Source: Opitutaceae bacterium
Lineage (GTDB): Bacteria > Verrucomicrobiota > Verrucomicrobiia > Opitutales > Opitutaceae
Assembly (NCBI GenBank): GCA_014376585.1
Contig: JACMRG010000303.1
Coordinates: 1-60,887, forward strand
Length of the DNA: 60,887 bases
Direction of reading: 5' to 3'
This document shows, in pieces, positions 16,565 through 25,343 of this stretch. Made by a program: the position numbers and the translations under genes. Positions within the stretch are counted from its first letter, which is position 1; each line of letters starts with the position of its first letter. The notes below the pieces were generated by a model. The model was not told the origin of the DNA and ran no database searches. It saw only the letters and a program-made list of their open reading frames with translations.

Positions 16565-17016
16565 GGCCGCAACGGTGCAAACTCACGCCTAAATAACAAA
16601 ATCAAATTTCTCCGATGCTGTTTCCAGATAAAGATGGGCGAGCGACGAGATTCGAACTCTCAAGGTTTACTTCCCGGACTAGCCGCGTGCCGCGGTTCGG
16701 TCGGTGTGAAATGCGTCCTTATCGAGTTCGCCCATGTCTCATCGGAGAGAGCCGGTTTAGCTCGGGCAGCGGCCCGAAACGCGCGACGTCCGAATTTGGC
16801 CATGTGCGTTAAAGGTGCCTCTTTTAGCCACTCGAGACCCGGTGACCCGCTCAACCTCGGTTCGTTAAATCTTGGTCCCGATCGGCGGTGCATCCGGACC
16901 ACCCGCGTTGAAATGTGAACAAGTTTACACGTTTTGAATGGGTCTTAGCTTGACCGTAGTGGGGTAAAGTGGGTTGAAAAGGGGCGTTGTGGAGCACTCG
17001 GCGGCTCTGCAACCAC
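16565..17016. other. 452 bp intergenic region between pyrE and mraZ, no protein gene
   Basis: The stretch separates the divergent pyrE and mraZ. Its right end holds the MraZ operator. In its left part a GGGCGA at 16636-16641 pairs with TCGCCC at 16728-16733, bracketing about 100 bases. On the minus strand the end of that segment resembles a tRNA T arm (GAGAGTTCGAATCTC). I could not fold a tRNA, tmRNA or SRP RNA from it: there is no anticodon stem, no tag reading frame and no known core. It may be a small RNA or a decayed tRNA end. Confidence 0.35.
16960..16994 (+). promoter_or_regulatory. MraZ operator: four 10-bp-spaced TGGGN-type repeats
   Basis: Four five-base cores, TGGGG (16960), TGGGT (16970), AGGGG (16980) and TGGAG (16990), stand exactly 10 bp apart with five-base spacers and end 22 bp before the mraZ ATG. 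MraZ of E. coli is known to bind TGGGN repeats with five-base spacers in its own promoter and repress the dcw cluster. A TTTACA at 16924-16929 may be a -35 element just upstream. The match predicts autoregulation of the whole cluster. Confidence 0.85.
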
Positions 17017-17469
17017 ATGGCGCAAACCGGCAAAGCTTCTTATACGGGCCTTTTTAGGCACACCCTCGACGGAAAAGGTCGGCTCACGATCCCGTCGGCG
17101 TGGCGTTATGCCCACGAGGAGAGCGACACCTTTCTGGCAACACCGCACCCCGATGGCTACGTGGCCGTGTTGCCGCCCGCCGAGGTCGAGAAACTTCACG
17201 CCAAGATCGCGCAGATGGCGCTCAGCGATGGGGCGGGGCAGGATTTCGTCGCCCGTTTTTTCTCGCAGACCCAGTCTTTCTCTTTCGACAAACAAGGCCG
17301 CTTCATCGTCGGCGACGATCTCCTGAAACACGCGGGCATCGACGGTGCCGCCGTGCTCGTCGGCTCGCTCACTAAGTTCAATCTCTACGCTCCCTCGCGG
17401 TGGGAAAAGGTCGAGGCGCGCACTTCGGGTGAAAACTACGGCGATATCATGCGCCGGCTCGGGATCTGA
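17017..17469 (+). CDS. mraZ: Transcriptional regulator MraZ
   Basis: MraZ is a ring-forming DNA-binding protein of the AbrB-like double-fold type that controls the dcw cluster. Two copies of the fold are visible. The first runs at about residues 10-60 (FRHTLDGKGRLTIPSAWR) and the second at about 85-140 (SFSFDKQGRFIVGDDLLKHA), each with the DxKGR-x-x-(I/V)P/G core. The frame opens at 16987, but the ATG at 17017 (MAQTGKASYTG) gives the family-sized 150 residues and leaves the operator outside the gene. It is the first gene of the 17 kb cluster. Confidence 0.93.
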   Translation: MAQTGKASYTGLFRHTLDGKGRLTIPSAWRYAHEESDTFLATPHPDGYVAVLPPAEVEKLHAKIAQMALSDGAGQDFVARFFSQTQSFSFDKQGRFIVGDDLLKHAGIDGAAVLVGSLTKFNLYAPSRWEKVEARTSGENYGDIMRRLGI

Positions 17470-17474
17470 CGACC

Positions 17475-17714
17475 ATGCGCCGCATCGCCAAGATCACCGC
17501 CGCTCGTCTGCCCCTCCGCAAGACCGTCGTCGGAGCCGCTGTCGTGTGTCGCGCCTTTCCCGCGTGGATCGATGCGGAGCACGGGCTCGCGTTTTCTGTC
17601 ACCGCCGCGCCCCGGGTCACGCCACGCGTGCGCGCCGGTCTCGTGCTCCGCGCCGTGAGGTCACCCAAAGCCAAACGCCTTCGCGCTTCCTCCGATGTTC
17701 GCGGCGGCCGTTGA
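17475..17714 (+). CDS. Small basic hypothetical protein between mraZ and rsmH
   Basis: I do not recognise this 79-residue ORF. It starts six bases after the mraZ stop and fills the 260 bp before the preferred rsmH start. The product is strongly basic (many Arg and Lys), with a short hydrophobic stretch ([11 protein letters not shown]) and no signal peptide or known motif. Its position suggests co-transcription. Codon use does not clearly prove coding, and high GC makes chance ORFs common here, so it may be only a spacer. Confidence 0.4.
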   Translation: MRRIAKITAARLPLRKTVVGAAVVCRAFPAWIDAEHGLAFSVTAAPRVTPRVRAGLVLRAVRSPKAKRLRASSDVRGGR

Positions 17715-17730
17715 ACTCACTTCCCCGACC

Positions 17731-18651
17731 ATGCTTTCCGGCCATCAGCCTGTCCTGCTGCGCGAGACGCTGGGGTTCCTCGCGCCCCGTCCCTCGGGCC
17801 GCTACCTCGATTGCACCTTCGGTGGTGGTGGCCATACGCGCGCGATGCTTGAGGCTGCGCCCGACGTAAGCGTGATCGGCCTCGACCGTGATCCTGCCGC
17901 GGCGCCCCGCTCCGCCGAGTTGAAGGCCACGTATGGCGAAAGGTTCACCCTCGTGGACCGTGATTTTGGCCAAATCGCCGAGCTTCCCGACACCGCTTTC
18001 GACGGCATTCTTTTCGACCTCGGCGTCTCCTCGTTCCAACTCGACGATGCTGAGCGCGGATTTTCTTTTCGCAACGATGCCCCGGCCGACATGCGCATGG
18101 ACCCGCGCGCCGGCGTCCCCGCCAGCCGCTGGTTGGAGACCGCGACGGAGGAGATGCTTGTCCGCGCCATCCGCGATTATGGTGAGGAGCAAAACTGGCG
18201 CCGTGTCGTCCGTGCGCTCATCGCCGCCCGCGCCACCGGCGCGCTCGCCCGCACCGCCGCGCTGGCCGCGGTGATCTCCGAGGCCATTCCGCCGCGCGAC
18301 CGCCACACCTCGAAAATCCATCCGGCCACCCGTTCCTTTCAAGGCATCCGCACCGCCGTCAACGACGAGCTTGGCGCCATCGAGCGCGCGCTGCCCGCGG
18401 CCTTCGTCAAGCTCGCCCGGGGCGGTGTGCTCGCGGTCATCAGCTTTCATTCCCTGGAGGATCGCCCCGTGAAGCAGTTCTTCCGCCGCCAATGCGGCCA
18501 GCCCGAGGGGGCGCACGATTCTCTTCCGCAGGATCTCCGTGTGAAATACGCCGAGCCCCTCACGCGCAAGCCCGTCACTCCGGCCGACGACGAGATCGCG
18601 GCCAATCCCCGCAGCCGCTCCGCCAAGCTCCGCGCGCTCCGTAAGCTCTAA
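17731..18651 (+). CDS. rsmH: 16S rRNA (cytosine(1402)-N4)-methyltransferase
   Basis: RsmH (MraW) methylates C1402 of 16S rRNA in the P site. The SAM site is [13 protein letters not shown] near residue 27, with LDRDPAA after it. The family blocks [29 protein letters not shown] and [16 protein letters not shown] are all present. An ATG at 17695 is also open, but 17731 ([14 protein letters not shown]) puts the conserved HxPVLLxE block at the terminus, giving 306 residues. It is second in the dcw cluster in its standard place. Confidence 0.94.
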   Translation: MLSGHQPVLLRETLGFLAPRPSGRYLDCTFGGGGHTRAMLEAAPDVSVIGLDRDPAAAPRSAELKATYGERFTLVDRDFGQIAELPDTAFDGILFDLGVSSFQLDDAERGFSFRNDAPADMRMDPRAGVPASRWLETATEEMLVRAIRDYGEEQNWRRVVRALIAARATGALARTAALAAVISEAIPPRDRHTSKIHPATRSFQGIRTAVNDELGAIERALPAAFVKLARGGVLAVISFHSLEDRPVKQFFRRQCGQPEGAHDSLPQDLRVKYAEPLTRKPVTPADDEIAANPRSRSAKLRALRKL

Positions 18652-18704
18652 GCCTCCGCTCCGCCCCAAACCGTCACCGCTCCGCCACGTCCCCGCCTTT
18701 TCCC

Positions 18705-19082
18705 ATGCGCTCTAACAACCACGCCTTCGTCAACCAGTTCGTGATCTACACGCTGGTCACGATTTGCTTCAGCGGTTCCATCGGCCTCGGCACGGTCTGG
18801 ATGCGCCATCAGATCTCCCTCGCCGCCAACGCGAACAAGCTCCTCGAAACCCGCCTCGCCGAGCTGAACCGCCATCTCGCCGAGACCGCCACGACCATCG
18901 AGATCGAGCAGGGGACCGCTCTCCTCAAGCAGCGCAACGTCAGCATGAACCTCGGTCTGATCCCTCCGGTGGTCCAAGACGTGTCCGAGAACCCGGCCCT
19001 CCGCCTCGCCGCCAAGGCGAGCCGTGCGCTGCTCAATGATCGTGCCCCGGTCATTTCCTTCCAGCTCGCCGCACGCAACTGA
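18705..19082 (+). CDS. FtsL-like division protein
   Basis: This 125-residue protein lies between rsmH and ftsI, where ftsL normally sits. It has one transmembrane segment at about residues 12-32 (VIYTLVTICFSGSIGLGTVW), then a helical stretch with heptad-like spacing (LLETRLAELNRHLAETATTIE) and a short periplasmic tail. That is the architecture of FtsL, a septal partner of FtsB and FtsQ that activates FtsWI. FtsL sequences diverge strongly, so the call rests on topology and position. It ends two bases before the ftsI start. Confidence 0.75.
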   Translation: MRSNNHAFVNQFVIYTLVTICFSGSIGLGTVWMRHQISLAANANKLLETRLAELNRHLAETATTIEIEQGTALLKQRNVSMNLGLIPPVVQDVSENPALRLAAKASRALLNDRAPVISFQLAARN

Positions 19083-19084
19083 TC

Positions 19085-21112
19085 ATGTCCAAGGGCTTCG
19101 CCTCCAGTTCCCGTCAGCTCATCCTGGCCGTTCTCGTTCTCGCGAGTTTTGCCGGCGTGGGTGCGCGGCTCGTCTGGTTGCACGTCATCGACCGTGACGC
19201 ATTGCTGCGCTTCGTCTCTCAGGCCCGCTACAAGATCGATCCGATCCCCGGCCGCCGCGGCGATATTCTCGACGCCAACGGCGCCAAACTCGCGACCAGC
19301 CGCTCGCTCATCATCCTCGGCGTTGATCCCCAGTCCCTCCGTAAAGAAGACGAAACGAAATGGCCGCAACTCGCGCGCCTTATCGGACTCACGCCCGCCG
19401 AGCTCGTGAAGATTTTCAACACCAAAGTCCGCCCCGCCAGCTTGCCAAAATCCGCTGCGGCACCGGTGACGGCGCCGTCCGCGCCCGTCGGTTTCAATTT
19501 CGACGTTTCTTCCGGATTGATCGCATCCGCGGCGCAAGTTCCCGCCGTCACCGTGGCCACCAACGACGACGATGACACGGATGTCGACGCCACCCCCGAC
19601 GCCGCGGGCAACCGTCCGATCCGTTTCGCCAAGCTGAGCGAAGCCGTCAGCGAAACTACCTTCGCCGTGATCGAGCAACTCGCGATCAAGGGAGTTTACG
19701 GCAAACGTGTTTACCGTCGCGCCTATCCAAACAACACGTTGGCCGCACACGTCATCGGTTACGTTGATCGCGAGGAGCGCGCCATCACCGGCATCGAGCG
19801 TTATGCGGATATCTACCTCCACGGCCTGAATGGCTGGATCGAGTCGGAAAAAGACGGCAAGCGCGTTGAGCTCGCCCAATTCCGCTCGCGCGAAGTGCCC
19901 GCGTCGCACGGCTACAGCGTCAAACTATCCATCGACTCCGTCGCCCAGCAGATCGTCGATGAAGAACTCGCCGCCCTCGCCGCGAAATACTCGCCCGAAA
20001 AAGCGACCATCATCGTCAGTGATCCCAAGACCGGTTTCATCCTCGCGCTGGGCAATTATCCGAGCTTCGACCTCAACAAATACAATCAGCTCACCAAGGA
20101 AGAGCAGGGGAGCATGCGCAATATCGCCATCGCCGACCAATATGAGCCCGGCTCCGTCTTCAAAATCGTGGCCGCCTCCGCCGCGCTCAACGAGGGCTTG
20201 GTCACTCCATCGACCAGCTTCGACTGCTCGCTGAGTTCAATCGATTACAAGGGGGACCACGACGCGAAGATCACTCCAAGGAAACTACCTGCGGAAGATC
20301 ACGTTTTTGAAGACCCCCGCCACGTCACCCTGGCCGAGGTAATCAGCTACTCCAGCAATCGCGGCGCCGCTCAACTCGCCATGAAACTCGGCGATGATCG
20401 TTTCTACGACTACGTCCGTGCGTTCGGTTTCGGTCAGATCACGGGCTTCCCCGAGCGCGGCGAAGCGGCCGGAATTTTGGCCGAACCCAAGAAATGGGAC
20501 GGGCTCACGATCACCCGCATGCCCATGGGGCACTCCATCGCCGCGACGCCGATTCAGATGCATCAGGCGATGGCCACCATCGCCAACGGCGGCCTGCTCC
20601 AGCGCCCCAACCTTATCCGCGAAATCCGCGACGCTTCCGGTGAACTTGTTTTCCGTTTCGATCCCAAGCCGGGCACCCGCGTCGTCACCGAGCGCACGGC
20701 CCGCATCATGTCGGATATGTTGATGGGGGTGGCCTCCAGTCACGGCACCGCGCCGGAAGCGGCGATCGAAAATTACCAAGTGGCGGGCAAGACCGGCACC
20801 GCGCAGAAACTTCTCCCCGTTACGGACGCCCGCGGTCGCACCCGCCTCGAATACTCGAAGAAACACCACGTGGTCTCTTTCATTGGGTTTCTGCCCGCGA
20901 GCAATCCTCGGGTCGCGATTTCCGTGATCATTGACGACGCCGATGCGAAAAGTCCGGGCGGTGTCGCCTACGGCTCCAAGATCGCCGCGCCCTCGTTCAA
21001 GCGCCTTGCCGAGCAGCTCATCCGCCATCTCGACATCAAACCCGTTTACCAACCCACGCCCGCCGCCAAGTCGCCCGCGTCCCTGCTCGCCCTTTCCGGA
21101 GTCCGTCCATGA
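19085..21112 (+). CDS. ftsI: Septal peptidoglycan transpeptidase FtsI (PBP3)
   Basis: FtsI cross-links septal peptidoglycan. It has one N-terminal membrane segment (residues 10-30), a PBP dimerisation domain (GRRGDILDANG), and a transpeptidase domain. The active motifs are Ser357 in PGSVFK, SSN in SYSSNRG, and KTGT at residue 569. Between residues 115 and 180 lies an Ala/Pro-rich stretch ending in an acidic run (NDDDDTDVDATPD) that is not part of the usual fold. The length of 675 exceeds the typical 580-610 for this reason. It overlaps murE by an ATGA, so translation is coupled. Confidence 0.95.
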   Translation: MSKGFASSSRQLILAVLVLASFAGVGARLVWLHVIDRDALLRFVSQARYKIDPIPGRRGDILDANGAKLATSRSLIILGVDPQSLRKEDETKWPQLARLIGLTPAELVKIFNTKVRPASLPKSAAAPVTAPSAPVGFNFDVSSGLIASAAQVPAVTVATNDDDDTDVDATPDAAGNRPIRFAKLSEAVSETTFAVIEQLAIKGVYGKRVYRRAYPNNTLAAHVIGYVDREERAITGIERYADIYLHGLNGWIESEKDGKRVELAQFRSREVPASHGYSVKLSIDSVAQQIVDEELAALAAKYSPEKATIIVSDPKTGFILALGNYPSFDLNKYNQLTKEEQGSMRNIAIADQYEPGSVFKIVAASAALNEGLVTPSTSFDCSLSSIDYKGDHDAKITPRKLPAEDHVFEDPRHVTLAEVISYSSNRGAAQLAMKLGDDRFYDYVRAFGFGQITGFPERGEAAGILAEPKKWDGLTITRMPMGHSIAATPIQMHQAMATIANGGLLQRPNLIREIRDASGELVFRFDPKPGTRVVTERTARIMSDMLMGVASSHGTAPEAAIENYQVAGKTGTAQKLLPVTDARGRTRLEYSKKHHVVSFIGFLPASNPRVAISVIIDDADAKSPGGVAYGSKIAAPSFKRLAEQLIRHLDIKPVYQPTPAAKSPASLLALSGVRP

Positions 21113-22695
21113 TCGGTTACCTCGCTTCCAATCATGCGCTCATCGCCGCCTTCGCGCCGCGCCCCGTGCGTCGCACCCGCGGTGAAACGCTCGCGCTCAA
21201 CCGCGTCTTCAAAACCGCCCCCAAACTTTCCGACTACTTCCACGACGGCGAGATCATCGCCCTCAAAGGCAGTCTCGATCGCCCCATCTCCGGCCTCGCG
21301 ATCGACAGCCGCCGCGTCGTGCCCGGCAACCTCTTCTTCGCGCTCCCCGGTCTCCGTGCCGACGCCGCCATGTTCATTGACGAAGCCATGAGTCGTGGCG
21401 CCGTGGCCGTTGTTACCGAAAAAATGCCCGCGCACCCGCCGGCCAAAGTCACCTTTATCCAAGTCGCTGATGCTCGCGCCGCGCTCGCCCGCGTTTCCCA
21501 GCGCTACTTCAAGTTCCCGGACCGCGACATGACCGTCGTCGGCGTCACCGGCACTAGCGGCAAGACCACTGTCAGCCACCTCATCAAACACTTCCTCAGC
21601 GGCGACCAACGCGTCGGCCTGCTCGGCACGATCAACTACGATCTGGGCAACCGCACCGTTCCGTCCTTCCGCACCACGCCCGAGGCGCTCGATATCTACG
21701 GCATGATGGCGCAGATGCGCGACGCCGGCTGCCGCCAGGCTGTCGTGGAAGTCAGCTCGCACGGCATCGACCAGCAACGCGTGCTCGGCCTCCAGTTCGG
21801 CGCCGCCGTGTTTACGAACCTCACCCGTGACCATCTCGATTATCACCAGACGCTCGCGGCTTACTTCGACGTAAAAACGCGCCTCTTCAACGGCCAGACC
21901 GGCGCCACGCCCAAGGTCGCCGTCGTCAATCTCGACGACCCTTACGGGGTCCTTCTCGTCACCAAAATCCCCGCACACGTCCGCACCGTCACGTTCGGCG
22001 AAACGCCCGCCGCCCAAGTCCGCGCCGAAAACGTCGCCCTCGATTCCAAGCACACGACCTTCAAACTCGTCTGGCCCGCCGGCGTGATGCAGATCGATTC
22101 CCCGCTCATCGGCCGTTTCAACCTGAGCAATCTCCTCGCCGCCATCGCCACCGTCTGGAGCCTCGGCCGCGATCCTGTAGTTTTCCTCGCCAAGATGCGC
22201 GCCTTCAAAGGCGTCCCCGGCCGCATGGAGCGCATTGAGGAGGGCCAGCCGTTTAACGTGCTCGTCGATTACGCCCACACCGACGACGCGCTCCGCAACG
22301 CCCTCGCCATGCTCCGCCCGATCACGCCGGGCCGCCTGATGGTGGTCTTCGGCTGCGGCGGCAACCGCGACCGCGCCCACCGACCGCTCATGGTCCGGGC
22401 CGTGCAGGAGTCCGCCGACTTCGCCATCGCGACCGCCGACAACCCGCGCAACGAGACCGTCCCCCAAATCTTCGCCGAAATGCAGGCCGGCGTCACCGCA
22501 CCCGAAAAGATCACGTGGATCGAAGACCGCCGCCGCGCCATCAGCCTCGCGCTCGACGCGTGCAAACCGGGCGACTGCCTCCTCATCGCCGGCAAGGGCC
22601 ACGAGAGTTATCAGGAATTCGCCGCCACCGTCGTGCCCTTCGACGACCGTGAAGTCGCCCGCGAACTTCTCGCCCTCAAAACGCTTCGCCCCTGA
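21109..22695 (+). CDS. murE: UDP-MurNAc-L-Ala-D-Glu:meso-diaminopimelate ligase
   Basis: MurE adds the third stem-peptide residue. The ATP loop is VTGTSGKTT with Lys152, and the substrate-specific motif DNPR (residues 444-447) marks a meso-diaminopimelate ligase. The UDP-binding N-domain has AIDSRRVVPGNLFFALPG. The first 45 residues are longer than usual and not conserved, so a later start cannot be excluded, but the ATGA overlap with ftsI supports this one. The length is 528 residues. It is followed directly by murF (TGATG overlap). Confidence 0.95.
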   Translation: MIGYLASNHALIAAFAPRPVRRTRGETLALNRVFKTAPKLSDYFHDGEIIALKGSLDRPISGLAIDSRRVVPGNLFFALPGLRADAAMFIDEAMSRGAVAVVTEKMPAHPPAKVTFIQVADARAALARVSQRYFKFPDRDMTVVGVTGTSGKTTVSHLIKHFLSGDQRVGLLGTINYDLGNRTVPSFRTTPEALDIYGMMAQMRDAGCRQAVVEVSSHGIDQQRVLGLQFGAAVFTNLTRDHLDYHQTLAAYFDVKTRLFNGQTGATPKVAVVNLDDPYGVLLVTKIPAHVRTVTFGETPAAQVRAENVALDSKHTTFKLVWPAGVMQIDSPLIGRFNLSNLLAAIATVWSLGRDPVVFLAKMRAFKGVPGRMERIEEGQPFNVLVDYAHTDDALRNALAMLRPITPGRLMVVFGCGGNRDRAHRPLMVRAVQESADFAIATADNPRNETVPQIFAEMQAGVTAPEKITWIEDRRRAISLALDACKPGDCLLIAGKGHESYQEFAATVVPFDDREVARELLALKTLRP

Positions 22696-24110
22696 TGCCC
22701 ACGTTTGATCCAGCCCAACTTGCCCGCTGGACCGCCGGCCGCTGGACGACGCTTCCCTCCGCGCCGTTGCGCGGCTTTGCCATCGACTCTCGCTCCGTGC
22801 GCGCCGGCGACGTCTTTGTCGCGCTCGAAACCGCCGCGCGTGACGGCCACGATTTTCTCGCCGCCGCCGCCTCATCCGGCGCGACCGCGGCGCTGGTTTC
22901 CACGCCGAACGCGGCACTCGCGCTGCCTCAACTCGTCGTCGCCGATCCACTAGCGGCGTTTCAAGCCATTGCCCGCGAACACCGCCGCGCCTTCACCGGC
23001 CCGGTCATCGGTGTCACCGGCAGCGCGGGAAAAACCTCCACCAAGAATCTCCTCGCGCTCCTTCTTGGCGCCACCGCCGTCTCCGATTCCTCAAGCCCTG
23101 TCCTGGCGACCGAGGGCAATCTCAACAACCACCTCGGCGTCCCGCTCACGCTCACCCGCCTCGATCCTGCGCAGCATAAATTCGCTGTCGTCGAAGCCGG
23201 CATCAGCGGCCCCGGCGACATGGACCCGCTCGCTGCGATGATCTCGCCCGACCTCGCGCTCACCACGCTCATCGCGGCCGCCCACCTCGAGGCACTCGGT
23301 TCGCTCGATGGCGTGGCCCGCGAGAAATCCCGCCTTTCCGCCGCCGTGCGCCCGACCGGCGTGGCGATCTTCCCGACCCCGTGCGCCGCGTTCGCCGCCT
23401 TTCGCGATCTCGCCGTCCGCCAGATGGTGATTGAGCCCGCCGAGGTCATCCGTCCCTCCGCCCCGCCGAAGGACAAAGTTTACTTTGCCATCACCCAGCG
23501 CGGCGAGACGACCGCCATCGCGCTCGCCTACGGTGAACCCCCGCCACTCACGTTCACGCTGCGCCGCGTCACCGACGGCATGGCGCAAAACGCCGTCCTC
23601 GCGATCTGCGCCGCGCTCTGGCTCGGCGTTTCCCGCGAAGTCATCCAGTCGCGCCTCGCCGCCTACGCGCCCGCGCCCCTCCGCGGCGAATGGCGCCGCA
23701 CCGCTTCGCAGCTGCTCTACCTCGACTGCTACAACGCCAACCCCGCCTCGATGCTCGATGCGCTCGCGACCTTCTACGCCGTCGCCCCCGCCGCCGAACC
23801 GCGCCTCTTTATCATCGGCGGCATGGCTGAACTCGGCCCCGAAGCCGCCCACCACCACCGCGCTCTCGGCCGGTCGCTGCAGCTCCGCCCGCAGGACGAA
23901 CTTTTCACCATGGGCGACCACGCGGACGAGGTCCGCACCGGCGCGCTCGAAAACGGCAACTCCGCTGCGCAACTCACCATCGTTTCCACGCACAACCCCA
24001 TCGCGGCCCGTCTCGCCGGATTTCGCGGCGCGGTCTTCGTGAAGGGCAGCCGGCGCTATCAACTCGAAAAGGCTCTCCACGTTCCGTCCGTCCATCTTCA
24101 GCCATGCTGA
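22695..24110 (+). CDS. murF: UDP-MurNAc-tripeptide:D-Ala-D-Ala ligase
   Basis: MurF attaches the D-Ala-D-Ala made by Ddl, finishing the cytoplasmic pentapeptide precursor. The N-domain has FAIDSRSVRAGDVFVALE, the ATP loop is VTGSAGKTSTK near residue 110, and the family blocks EGNLNNHLGVPLTL and YNANPASMLDAL follow. The length of 471 residues is normal. It shares one base with the murE stop and overlaps mraY by seven bases. Tight overlaps run through murE-murF-mraY. Confidence 0.95.
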   Translation: MPTFDPAQLARWTAGRWTTLPSAPLRGFAIDSRSVRAGDVFVALETAARDGHDFLAAAASSGATAALVSTPNAALALPQLVVADPLAAFQAIAREHRRAFTGPVIGVTGSAGKTSTKNLLALLLGATAVSDSSSPVLATEGNLNNHLGVPLTLTRLDPAQHKFAVVEAGISGPGDMDPLAAMISPDLALTTLIAAAHLEALGSLDGVAREKSRLSAAVRPTGVAIFPTPCAAFAAFRDLAVRQMVIEPAEVIRPSAPPKDKVYFAITQRGETTAIALAYGEPPPLTFTLRRVTDGMAQNAVLAICAALWLGVSREVIQSRLAAYAPAPLRGEWRRTASQLLYLDCYNANPASMLDALATFYAVAPAAEPRLFIIGGMAELGPEAAHHHRALGRSLQLRPQDELFTMGDHADEVRTGALENGNSAAQLTIVSTHNPIAARLAGFRGAVFVKGSRRYQLEKALHVPSVHLQPC

Positions 24111-25231
24111 GCTACCTCGCAGCTTTTGAGGAATACTTTGGCCCGTTGCGCGTCTTCCGCTCGCTCACGTTCCGCACCGTGGGCGCAGCCGTCACCGCCG
24201 CGATGATCGGTTTCATCATCGGTCCTTGGCTGATCGCCCGGCTGCGCAAACTGAAATTCGGCCAACACTACGACGATGACCGCACGGGCGATCTTGCCCA
24301 ACGCTTCGACAAAAAGAATACGCCGACCATGGGCGGCCTGCTCATCTTCGCGGCGGTCTTCGGTGCATCGGTCCTGTGGGCCGAGCCCAAGATTTGGGTC
24401 GCGGTCGCCTTGTTTGTTTACACTGCGCTCACCGCCGTCGGCTTTCGCGACGACTGGCTCAAAGTCGTCCGCAAAAACCGCAACGGCGTCTCCTCGCGCG
24501 AGAAAATCATCTGGCAGACGCTCATCACCGTCATCGCCCTCGCCGCGCTCCTCTGGCATCCCGCGAGCACCGAAAAGATCCGCGAACTTTGGGTCCCGTT
24601 TGTGAAGCACCCCGTCTATGTTTTTTCCGGCCTCGTCGGCCTGCCCGCGCTTTTCATTTTCATCTACCTCTGGCTGGTCGGTTTCTCCAACGCCATCAAC
24701 CTCACCGACGGTCTCGACGGCCTCGCCATCGGTTGCACGATTTCGGTCTCTCTCGTTTACGGCATCCTGGCCTACGTCGCCGGCAACATCATCATCTCCG
24801 ACTATCTTTTGCTCCCCTACGTGGCCGGAGTCGGCGAACTCACGGTCGTCTGCGGCGCGCTCGTCGGCGCCGGCCTCGCCTTTCTCTGGTATAATTCCTA
24901 CCCCGCCGAACTCTTCATGGGCGACACCGGGTCCCTCGCGTTGGGCGGTCTCATCGGCATCATGGCGTTTATGGTGCAGCAGCCGCTCACGCTCGTGATC
25001 GTCGGCGGCGTCTTCGTTTGGGAAGCCGTCTCGGTCATCATCCAAGTCGGCTACTTCAAATACACGAAACGCCGCAGCGCGACGGGCGAGGGGAAGCGCT
25101 ACTTCCTCATGGCGCCGATCCATCACCATTTTCAAAAACAGGGCTGGCCCGAGACCAAGGTCGTGCTTCGTTTCTGGGTGCTCTCGCTCATCTTCGCGCT
25201 CGCCGGTCTGGCCACCTTGAAACTCCGCTGA
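24104..25231 (+). CDS. mraY: Phospho-MurNAc-pentapeptide transferase MraY
   Basis: MraY moves phospho-MurNAc-pentapeptide onto undecaprenyl phosphate, making lipid I at the inner membrane. About ten hydrophobic segments are visible. Diagnostic blocks are DKKNTPTMGG at about residue 67, NAINLTDGLDGLAIG with the catalytic aspartates, LFMGDTGSLALGG, and the His motif APIHHHFQKQGWPE. The length is 375 residues. It is followed by a 112 bp gap and a LysM gene in place of the murD found there in many clusters. Confidence 0.96.
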   Translation: MLSYLAAFEEYFGPLRVFRSLTFRTVGAAVTAAMIGFIIGPWLIARLRKLKFGQHYDDDRTGDLAQRFDKKNTPTMGGLLIFAAVFGASVLWAEPKIWVAVALFVYTALTAVGFRDDWLKVVRKNRNGVSSREKIIWQTLITVIALAALLWHPASTEKIRELWVPFVKHPVYVFSGLVGLPALFIFIYLWLVGFSNAINLTDGLDGLAIGCTISVSLVYGILAYVAGNIIISDYLLLPYVAGVGELTVVCGALVGAGLAFLWYNSYPAELFMGDTGSLALGGLIGIMAFMVQQPLTLVIVGGVFVWEAVSVIIQVGYFKYTKRRSATGEGKRYFLMAPIHHHFQKQGWPETKVVLRFWVLSLIFALAGLATLKLR

Positions 25232-25343
25232 TGCGGCTCAAAGCGAACCCGTTGCCGCCACCGCGGTCATTCTCCGCTGATTTCCCTTTGTTTCTTCCCG
25301 TTTTATCGTGCGTTTTCAACCTAACTAATCATCCCCTTTCCCT

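Noticed and set aside
16634-16733. Possible tRNA, tRNA-Sec or tmRNA on the minus strand
   Set aside because: The T-arm-like end is there, but the T stem has mismatches, no anticodon stem forms around the TCA found in the middle, and no tmRNA tag ending in Ala-Ala-stop or 5' TTCGAC block is present.
21046-22950. 634-codon minus-strand ORF opposite ftsI, murE and murF
   Set aside because: It is antisense to clear MurE and MurF frames. Its composition is the Arg/Gly/Asp-rich pattern of a mirror frame, with no domain.
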